Source: a bacterium (GTDB lineage Bacteria; Chloroflexota; Limnocylindria; Limnocylindrales; Limnocylindraceae). Taken from it: a stretch of 5,032 bases of DNA. The position numbers and the translations under genes were made by a program. Where the stretch lies: the NCBI GenBank assembly GCA_009919365.1, contig RGBZ01000068.1, positions 1 to 5,032 of the forward strand, written 5' to 3'. The notes beneath the pieces were generated by a model. That model worked only from the letters and a program-made list of their open reading frames with translations, did not search any database and was not told the DNA's origin. Positions 1 to 5,032 of this stretch are shown here, piece by piece. The number at the start of each line of letters is the position of its first letter. Positions within the stretch are counted from its first letter, which is position 1.

Positions 1-2
1 GC

Positions 3-716
3 GACCTCGATCTGGAGGATGCAATGAGCCGCGTGATCCGTGCGGCCGAACTCGGGCGCTCGGTGCGCAGCGCAGCCGCCATGCGCACCCGTCAGCCGCT
101 CGCGCTCGCTCGCGTCGTTTTCGCTGGAGATACCCCAGACGCCGAGCTGCTCGCGATCCTTGCAGACGAGTTGAACGTCAAGCGAGTGGAACCGGTCACC
201 GATGCCTCGGGGCTGTTTGAGCGCAAGGTGAAGGTGCTCTTACCAAAGGTGGGCAAGCGTCTCGGTGATAAGTTGCAGGCGGTGCTTGCCGCAGCGCGCT
301 CTGGTGCTGTGGAGTTCCTCTCTGGTGGCGGGGTACGAATTGAGGGGCTGGAGTTTGCCCCAGACGAAATCGAAATCCAGGCGATCCCACGCGAGGGCGG
401 CTACGTCGCCGAAGCGGATGGTCTTGTCGTGGAACTTGAAACTACTCTGACACCAGAACTCATTGCAGAGGGGGACGTTCGCGAACTCTCCCGAGCGGTG
501 CAAGACCTGCGCAAGCGTGCTGGGTTGCACATGGGTGATCCGATTAGCCTCTACCTTCCGGATTCGGCACAGTCGCTCGCACCATATAAGGAATCGCTGA
601 TGCAGAGTGTCGGCGCGCGCTCCATTGAATTTGGTGCCGCAGTCGGTGACGAAGCTGACGAGATTGAGCTTTCGTTTGGAGTGACTCGCTTCTCCTTCCG
701 CCGGTCAGCCGGATGA
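3..716 (+). CDS. ileS: Isoleucyl-tRNA synthetase, C-terminal part (5' end outside window)
   Basis: This is the last 237 residues of a cytoplasmic class I synthetase that charges tRNA-Ile with isoleucine. The frame is open from the first complete codon at position 3, so the ATG at 24 is an internal methionine and the true start lies upstream. Counting from position 3, residues 1-33 are the end of the anticodon-binding helical domain and close with the family signature RQPL (30-33). The rest matches the DUF5915-like C-terminal domain of long, eukaryote-like IleRS: ELNVK at 56-60, and a helix with E156-G157, R160-E161, Q167 and RKRAG (170-174). The four-cysteine zinc tail of E. coli-type IleRS is absent; no cysteine appears in this part. 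The catalytic HIGH and KMSKS regions are not in the window. The TGA stop overlaps the lspA ATG as ATGA. ValRS and LeuRS are less likely because ELNVK plus the EG..RE helix is typical of IleRS. Confidence 0.93.
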   Translation, partial: DLDLEDAMSRVIRAAELGRSVRSAAAMRTRQPLALARVVFAGDTPDAELLAILADELNVKRVEPVTDASGLFERKVKVLLPKVGKRLGDKLQAVLAAARSGAVEFLSGGGVRIEGLEFAPDEIEIQAIPREGGYVAEADGLVVELETTLTPELIAEGDVRELSRAVQDLRKRAGLHMGDPISLYLPDSAQSLAPYKESLMQSVGARSIEFGAAVGDEADEIELSFGVTRFSFRRSAG

Positions 717-1183
717 GGCGGATCACCCTTGGGTTGATTGCACTCGGTGTCATTGCGGTAGATCGCGGGTCAAAGATGCTGGTTGATGGCATGGATCTAG
801 CGGCTCCGCATCAGTTGATCGGCTCGCTCCTCCAGATTATTCGCGGTGAGAATCGCGGCGGGCTCTTCGGCATCGTGCAGGGGAGTGCACCGCTGCTTGC
901 CGTACTGAGCATCGGGGTGATCGGTGCGTTGGTGATCCATCACGAGCGCGAGCGTATGCCCCAGGTGACACCCCTTACGGTTGGAGTTGCTCTCCTCATT
1001 GGCGGTGCAATTGGCAATTTGATTGATCGTCTGGCAAATGGTTACGTGCTTGATTTCATCGATATGGGAGTTGGGAGCCTGCGATTCTGGACCTTCAACA
1101 TTGCCGACGCAGGGATCAGCCTTGGCATCGTGATCTTGCTGGTGGATACCTTGTGGCGCTCGCGTAGTACGGTGCGCACATGA
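713..1183 (+). CDS. lspA: Lipoprotein signal peptidase (signal peptidase II)
   Basis: LspA is an aspartic protease of the cytoplasmic membrane that removes the signal peptide from diacylglyceryl-modified prolipoproteins. The 156 residues are close to the usual family length. Four hydrophobic segments are visible, roughly at residues 4-24, 58-77, 86-107 and 130-148. Family motifs appear in order: D17 and K21 in the first segment, N47 in ENRGGLFG (46-53), GNLIDR (101-106), then the catalytic aspartates D114 in VLDFID and D132 in FNIADAG. The usual GAAFG stretch reads GGLFG here, a mild departure. The ATG at 713 overlaps the ileS stop by four bases (ATGA), and no clear Shine-Dalgarno sequence precedes it, so re-initiation after ileS is likely. 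ileS-lspA adjacency is common in bacteria. The TGA stop overlaps the next start. Confidence 0.97.
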   Translation: MRRITLGLIALGVIAVDRGSKMLVDGMDLAAPHQLIGSLLQIIRGENRGGLFGIVQGSAPLLAVLSIGVIGALVIHHERERMPQVTPLTVGVALLIGGAIGNLIDRLANGYVLDFIDMGVGSLRFWTFNIADAGISLGIVILLVDTLWRSRSTVRT

Positions 1184-2124
1184 GTGAGGCACGTGAGCTC
1201 GATCTGCCGATCCCGCCAGAGGCCGCGCGACAACGGGCCGATCGGTTTGTCGCTGACCGCAGTGGACTCTCGCGGTCGTTCGTACAGCGCCTGATCTCTG
1301 AAGGGCACCTCACCATGGACGGCTTGATTGTTCGGGCCAGCGCCACGCTGATTCCGGGACAGACACTCCACCTTGTGATCCCCCCAGTGAGCGAAACGAC
1401 GCTGCTCGCTGAAGACATTCCGCTCACCGTGGTGTACGAAGACGATGACATTGTCGTGGTCAACAAGCCTGCTGGTCTCGTGGTGCACCCGGCGCCAGGG
1501 CATGCCACGGGAACGCTCGTGAATGCACTCCTCCATCACGTCGAAGACCTGCCAGGGATCGCTGGAGTGGCACGCCCCGGGCTCGTGCATCGCCTTGACA
1601 AAGACACGAGCGGGCTGCTGATTGTGGCAAAGGGTGATGTTGCGCAGCTAAGCCTCATGGCGCAACTGAAGGCGCGGCGTATCAAGAAGACCTACCTCGC
1701 CTTGGTGCAGGGGTCGGTGGCGGCCGAACTGGGGCGCATTGAGGCGCCCATCGGCCGTGATCCGAATGAGCGGAAGCGCATGGCGGTGGTAGCTGGCGGT
1801 CGCGAGGCGACGACAGGGTATCGAGTTCGAGAACGCTTCCCTGGATGGACCCTGCTCGAAGTGGATCTCATCACCGGTCGCACGCATCAGATTCGCGTGC
1901 ACCTGACGGAGATTGGGCACCCAATCGCCGGAGACCCAACCTACGGGAACGGCACGAGTCGACGTGGGCCCGATGCGACCACGCGCCTCTTCCTGCACGC
2001 CTGGAAGATCGTCTTTGCCCACCCGCGAGATGGACGCCTCATCCGCCTTGAAGCCGAGCTCCCGGCCGATCTGCAGGCGCCCCTTGATGCGCTACGGTTG
2101 CACTCGAGCAGAGGGGAGGGGTGA
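1180..2124 (+). CDS. rluD: Large-subunit rRNA pseudouridine synthase, RluA/RluD family
   Basis: The protein is predicted to isomerise uridine to pseudouridine in 23S rRNA; RluD itself modifies the helix 69 loop. It has 314 residues, normal for the RluD subfamily. Residues about 17-70 form an S4 RNA-binding domain (RADRFVAD, then SRSFVQRLISEG, then the GQ turn at 60-61). The catalytic domain follows: NKPAGLVVHP (95-104), the signature HRLDKDTSG (137-145) with catalytic D140, KKTYLALV (169-176), and GRTHQIRVHL (233-242) followed by GHPIAGDPTYG (246-256). The start is the ATG at 1180, which overlaps the lspA stop as ATGA; no strong Shine-Dalgarno sequence is visible. Placement directly after lspA is a frequent arrangement. 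The family and catalytic activity are clear. The exact target uridine, and so the symbol rluD over another RluA-family name, is inferred from the S4 domain and context. Confidence 0.95.
   Translation: MSEARELDLPIPPEAARQRADRFVADRSGLSRSFVQRLISEGHLTMDGLIVRASATLIPGQTLHLVIPPVSETTLLAEDIPLTVVYEDDDIVVVNKPAGLVVHPAPGHATGTLVNALLHHVEDLPGIAGVARPGLVHRLDKDTSGLLIVAKGDVAQLSLMAQLKARRIKKTYLALVQGSVAAELGRIEAPIGRDPNERKRMAVVAGGREATTGYRVRERFPGWTLLEVDLITGRTHQIRVHLTEIGHPIAGDPTYGNGTSRRGPDATTRLFLHAWKIVFAHPRDGRLIRLEAELPADLQAPLDALRLHSSRGEG
2111..2119 (+). promoter_or_regulatory. Shine-Dalgarno region of gmk
   Basis: A purine-only run, GAGGGGAGG, lies inside the last codons of rluD. It holds two possible anti-16S pairings: GAGG at 2111-2114, nine bases before the ATG at 2124, and GGAGG at 2115-2119, four bases before it. 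The GTG at 2121 would leave only one base after GGAGG, which favours the ATG. This is the only strong ribosome binding site at any junction in the window. Confidence 0.6.
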
Positions 2125-2747
2125 TGGAGCCACAGCGACGCGTCGGGGCACCAGGCGCTCAAGTGATCGTGATCTCCGGGCCGAGCGGCGTGGGCAAAGA
2201 CACCATCATCAATGAACTGCGCCGCCGCCCAGTGGGTCAGACCTTCCACTATGTCGTCACCTGCACCACACGTCCGCCCCGCACCGGCGAAATGGACGGT
2301 GTGCACTATCACTTCCAGAGTCGCGAATCGTTCGACGCCCTGAACGCCGCTGGCGAACTACTTGAGGCGGCTACAGTGCACGATCGCTCGTACGGCACCC
2401 CACGCGATGAGGTGCGTGGTGCACTCTCCCGGGGGCAAGATGCGCTCTGCAAGATCGATGTGCAAGGCGCACGAAGCCTGCGCAAGGTCATCCCTGAAGC
2501 CATTCTCATCTTCGTTGCACCCCCATCGCCAGAGGCGCTTGCCGAACGCCTCGCCGGTCGGGGTACCGAGACAGCCGATGAGCTGGTAACTCGCGCGCGG
2601 AACGCGATTACCGAAATGGAACGCGCGCAGGAGTATGACTATCTGGTGTTGAACGAGACTGGCTATCCCGAGGAGGCCGCGGCTCAGGTCGAGAAGATTG
2701 TCCTCGCCGAGCGTGCGAAGCACCCGGAGCGTCGGATTTCGGTGTGA
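2124..2747 (+). CDS. gmk: Guanylate kinase
   Basis: GMK is a cytosolic enzyme that phosphorylates GMP to GDP with ATP and is essential for GTP and dGTP supply. From ATG 2124 the protein has 207 residues, the usual length. The P-loop GPSGVGKDT is at 19-27. The GMP-binding set aligns with yeast GMK: T46, R50 and R53 in TTRPPRTGE, Y62, E81, Y90 and T92 in SYGTP, and D112 in IDVQGA. The lid region is rich in arginine (RLAGRGTE), and an R..A..E helix and VLNE follow, as expected. A GTG at 2121 in the same frame would add one residue; ATG 2124 is preferred because it shares one base with the rluD stop (TGATG) and has better spacing from the purine-rich ribosome binding site. The TGA stop overlaps a GTG that opens priA. 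IDVQGA in place of IDWQGA, and the VAPPSPE stretch, resemble Chloroflexota enzymes from memory; this was not checked by search. Confidence 0.96.
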   Translation: MEPQRRVGAPGAQVIVISGPSGVGKDTIINELRRRPVGQTFHYVVTCTTRPPRTGEMDGVHYHFQSRESFDALNAAGELLEAATVHDRSYGTPRDEVRGALSRGQDALCKIDVQGARSLRKVIPEAILIFVAPPSPEALAERLAGRGTETADELVTRARNAITEMERAQEYDYLVLNETGYPEEAAAQVEKIVLAERAKHPERRISV

Positions 2748-5032
2748 TCGGGGGCATTGCGCCTCACGTGACTCCTCCAAGGTCGGTCGCTCGCGTTGCC
2801 GTGGATGTACCAGGGGCTCCTGGCGAGCGGCTCTATGACTACCTAATTGGCGCAGGGGCGGCCGTCAGCATCGGTGACGGCGTGATTGTGCCCTTCGGAG
2901 GGCGGCGCGCGATTGGCATTGTGGTGGCGCTAGATCCAGCCGATCTGCCCCCAGCTGGGATCACACTCAAGCCGATTGAGGGCCGCCTGGGAAGTGAACC
3001 GCTCGTCACCCCGCTCCTCATGTCGTTGGCAGCGTCCATTGCGACGCGGTGGGCCGCGCCAATCGCCACCACCGTTCGATCGCTGCTGCCTGCTGGCATG
3101 TTGGATGCCGTGGTTCTAGAAGCTCGGAGGGTGGGGGAGGCGAGCGAAACCTCGGCACGCATCGGTCTCGGCGAGGAGTGGGTTGCAGTGGAGCGCCTCA
3201 CCGGAGCCCGGGGCAAGACGCGAGCGGCCACGCTCAAGAGCTTGCGACAACTGGAGCAACGTGGCGAGGCGGAGCGTCGCTGGTCGCTCGTACGTCGCGG
3301 CGCGCAAAGCGTTGACACAACCTTCGCCGCGTTGATCCCCGATGTTGCTCCTGTAGTTCTGGAGGCGATGCGTCTCGGCAGCCGACAGGTCGCTGCAGTG
3401 CAACAGCTCACCTCGGCTGCACGCGGCGAAGACCCGTGGGTGGCTGCGAGTGCACTCCCCGGAGGCTTACCAACGGCACGTCGACTTGCCGATGCTGGTG
3501 CAGTGCAGCTTGAAGTCCGTCGTGTTCAACGCCGCCATGCCGATCGTCGGCGCGAATCTGCTGCCGTGGCAGGTGGCGAGATCAGCTTGACTGAGGTGCA
3601 GCGTGATTTGGCTGATGCGGCAGTTGATGTCAGCGCGGCGGGAGCGACGTTCCTTGTGGACGGCCCACCTGGCTCTGGCAAGAGTCGCGCTGCTGCGGAA
3701 GCGGCGGTACGCGTGATTGCTGCGGGTCGATCGGTACTTTGGCTCGTGCCAGAGGCGGCGCAGGTTGCAATCGCTGCAGACATGCTGGCAACAGCTGGAG
3801 GGCTACCTGAGCTAATCCATTCGGGACTCAGCGCGGGCGAGCGTCTTGATGCCCATGATCGACTCCTTGAGCGAGGTCCACACCTTGTTGTTGGCACACG
3901 TGTCGCGCTTGGCGCTCTACGCGATGAGGTTGGTCTTGTTGTCGTCGACGAAGAGCACGAGGGTGCCTACAAATCTGATCGCACCCCGCGACTCCATGCA
4001 CGAGATGCGGCGCGTGAGCTGGCACGCCTAGCTGGCGCCGCAACCCTGCTGCTGAGCGCTACCCCGGCTATTGAGTCGGTGGCGCGTGCCGAGATTGAGG
4101 GCTGGCGGCGCTTCACGCTAACGCGACGCACCCCCGCCCCGCTCGTTGAGGTGATTGACCTACGGCAAGAGCTCGCAGATGGGTGGCGCGGGATGATGAG
4201 CCGGTCGCTCCTCGAGCGGCTGTCTGCACTCGATTGGGCCCGGGGTTCACAGGCCCTCCTCATCATCAATCGTCGCGGTCTAGCGTCGGCACTGCTCTGT
4301 CGCGACTGTGGCGCAGCACAGTCGTGCCCATCGTGTGAGCGACCGCTGGTTCTGCATAGTGCCGGCTCTCTGTTGCGCTGCCACGGATGCGGTATTGCGG
4401 CGGAGCCGCTCACTCGCTGTCCATCGTGCGGTGGGGCACGCATTCGGGCGTTGGGCGGGGGTACCGAGCGCCTGGAAGCCGAAGTCCACGCCGCACTGCC
4501 GGGCGTGATCGTTGATCGACTCGACGCAGATGCCGCATCGGCGATTGGGTCTGGCGATCGCATCCTCGACGCGTTCCGTAGTGGTCGCACGCAGATTCTG
4601 GTCGGCACCGCCCTGGCCGCGAAGGCGCTCGATCTCCCCGCGCTGGAGTTAGTCGGTATCGTCTCGGCTGACACGGGCCTACTTCTTCCTGATGAACGCG
4701 CGGCAGAACGCGCCGTGGCACTAGTCGTACAGGCGGTAGGGCGACTCGGCCGCGGCGGGCATGCGGGTGTGGCGGTGATCCAAAGCTATCGCCCCGAGGA
4801 TCCTGCAATTGCGGCGGCGGTTGAGATCGCTCGCGGCGGGAGCGTTGATGCTTGGCGTGCCCGCGAGATCGGACTACGGAAGTCGGCCGGCGGAGCGCCG
4901 TTCCTCCGCACGGTCAAGGTCAGTGCGGCGGCAGCAACCGCGACTGCTGCCCGTCGCAGCATCGAGGGGCTGGTAACCACTCTCCGCGCGGCTGCATCGG
5001 CGGGAGGCGATGATCAGGCGCGCATCCTCGGA
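2744..5032 (+). CDS. priA: Primosomal protein N' (PriA), 3' end outside window
   Basis: PriA binds stalled or repaired replication forks and starts reloading of the replicative helicase. I read 763 codons without a stop from GTG 2744 to the window edge. Domains in order: an N-terminal 3'-DNA-binding domain (about 17-110, with VPFGGRR at 49-55); a winged-helix-like stretch (about 147-186); and the helicase core with Walker A GPPGSGKS (307-314), VPE (335-337), HSGLSAGER (359-367), GTR (384-386), DEEH (402-405), PRLHARD (415-421) and SATP (438-441). NRRG (509-512) follows. Eight cysteines at 519, 522, 528, 531, 546, 549, 559 and 562 have the same spacing as the E. coli PriA zinc module. Motif VI has Q663 and GRLGR (666-670), but motif V is diverged. 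The end, RILG, is where the family continues with a proline-rich segment, so the C-terminal domain is cut by the window edge. No ATG lies in frame near the start. GTG 2744 overlaps the gmk stop as GTGA; GTG 2768 or 2801 are alternatives. Confidence 0.95.
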   Translation, partial: MIGGIAPHVTPPRSVARVAVDVPGAPGERLYDYLIGAGAAVSIGDGVIVPFGGRRAIGIVVALDPADLPPAGITLKPIEGRLGSEPLVTPLLMSLAASIATRWAAPIATTVRSLLPAGMLDAVVLEARRVGEASETSARIGLGEEWVAVERLTGARGKTRAATLKSLRQLEQRGEAERRWSLVRRGAQSVDTTFAALIPDVAPVVLEAMRLGSRQVAAVQQLTSAARGEDPWVAASALPGGLPTARRLADAGAVQLEVRRVQRRHADRRRESAAVAGGEISLTEVQRDLADAAVDVSAAGATFLVDGPPGSGKSRAAAEAAVRVIAAGRSVLWLVPEAAQVAIAADMLATAGGLPELIHSGLSAGERLDAHDRLLERGPHLVVGTRVALGALRDEVGLVVVDEEHEGAYKSDRTPRLHARDAARELARLAGAATLLLSATPAIESVARAEIEGWRRFTLTRRTPAPLVEVIDLRQELADGWRGMMSRSLLERLSALDWARGSQALLIINRRGLASALLCRDCGAAQSCPSCERPLVLHSAGSLLRCHGCGIAAEPLTRCPSCGGARIRALGGGTERLEAEVHAALPGVIVDRLDADAASAIGSGDRILDAFRSGRTQILVGTALAAKALDLPALELVGIVSADTGLLLPDERAAERAVALVVQAVGRLGRGGHAGVAVIQSYRPEDPAIAAAVEIARGGSVDAWRAREIGLRKSAGGAPFLRTVKVSAAAATATAARRSIEGLVTTLRAAASAGGDDQARILG

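Noticed and set aside
24..26. ATG at position 24 as the start of a small separate gene
   Set aside because: The frame is open upstream to the window edge, and the residues before it continue the IleRS anticodon-binding helix, so this is an internal codon.
797..1192. Long minus-strand open frame opposite lspA
   Set aside because: It lies wholly antisense to a gene with clear LspA motifs, shows no recognisable domain, and is expected by chance in GC-rich coding DNA.
1042..1590. A 182-codon minus-strand open frame across the lspA-rluD junction
   Set aside because: It is antisense to two well-supported genes, and its composition (many His, Arg, Asp and Ser) looks like reverse-complement coding shadow.
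2748..3048. Apparent gap of about 300 bases after gmk with no closed + strand open frame
   Set aside because: It is not a gap: the priA frame starts at GTG 2744 and stays open to the window edge, so it simply lacks an ATG and a stop inside the window.
2839..3411. A 190-codon minus-strand open frame in the 5' part of priA
   Set aside because: The + strand here reads as the PriA N-terminal and winged-helix domains without a stop. The antisense product is low-complexity Arg, Ser, Ala and Thr with no motif.
4554..4561. GCGATCGC palindrome resembling the cyanobacterial HIP1 octamer
   Set aside because: I noticed it only once, inside priA codons; CGATCG cores are scattered elsewhere as expected in GC-rich coding DNA. 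The protein families do not otherwise point to a cyanobacterium.
3967..4674. A 235-codon minus-strand open frame opposite the PriA helicase and zinc regions
   Set aside because: The + strand carries SATP, NRRG and eight correctly spaced cysteines. The antisense translation is Arg/Ser/Ala-rich shadow.

Overview
The window is a fully coding stretch of bacterial chromosome carrying five housekeeping genes, all on the + strand and joined without gaps: the 3' end of ileS, then lspA, an rluD-type pseudouridine synthase gene, gmk, and a priA gene that runs off the right edge. Every junction is a 1-4 base stop/start overlap, so the layout looks like one translationally coupled operon. I see no intergenic space, RNA gene, mobile element, CRISPR array, terminator or internal promoter. 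The many open frames on the minus strand and in other + frames are shadows of the five genes in GC-rich DNA.

The DNA is GC-rich and uses GTG as well as ATG starts. Three features together suggest Chloroflexota or a related lineage, at moderate to low confidence: an IleRS of the long type ending in a DUF5915-like domain, a guanylate kinase with an IDVQGA motif followed by a VAPPSPE stretch, and the ileS-lspA-rluD and gmk-priA adjacencies. Nothing in the window fixes the taxon.

Region by region: positions 1-716 hold the last 237 residues of isoleucyl-tRNA synthetase. Positions 713-1183 hold the lipoprotein signal peptidase LspA with both catalytic aspartates. Positions 1180-2124 hold a two-domain (S4 plus catalytic) large-subunit rRNA pseudouridine synthase. 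Positions 2124-2747 hold guanylate kinase with all the main GMP-binding residues. Positions 2744-5032 hold 763 codons of the primosomal replication-restart protein PriA, open to the right, with Walker A, DEEH, SATP and a perfectly spaced eight-cysteine zinc module.

The genes do not form one pathway. They cover tRNA charging, lipoprotein maturation, ribosome modification, nucleotide supply and replication restart, so co-transcription probably reflects a shared need in growing cells. I found no undescribed system. The points most worth a second look are a diverged helicase motif V in PriA, the direct gmk-priA junction with no rpoZ or coaBC between, and the unbroken chain of overlaps in which only gmk has a strong ribosome binding site.
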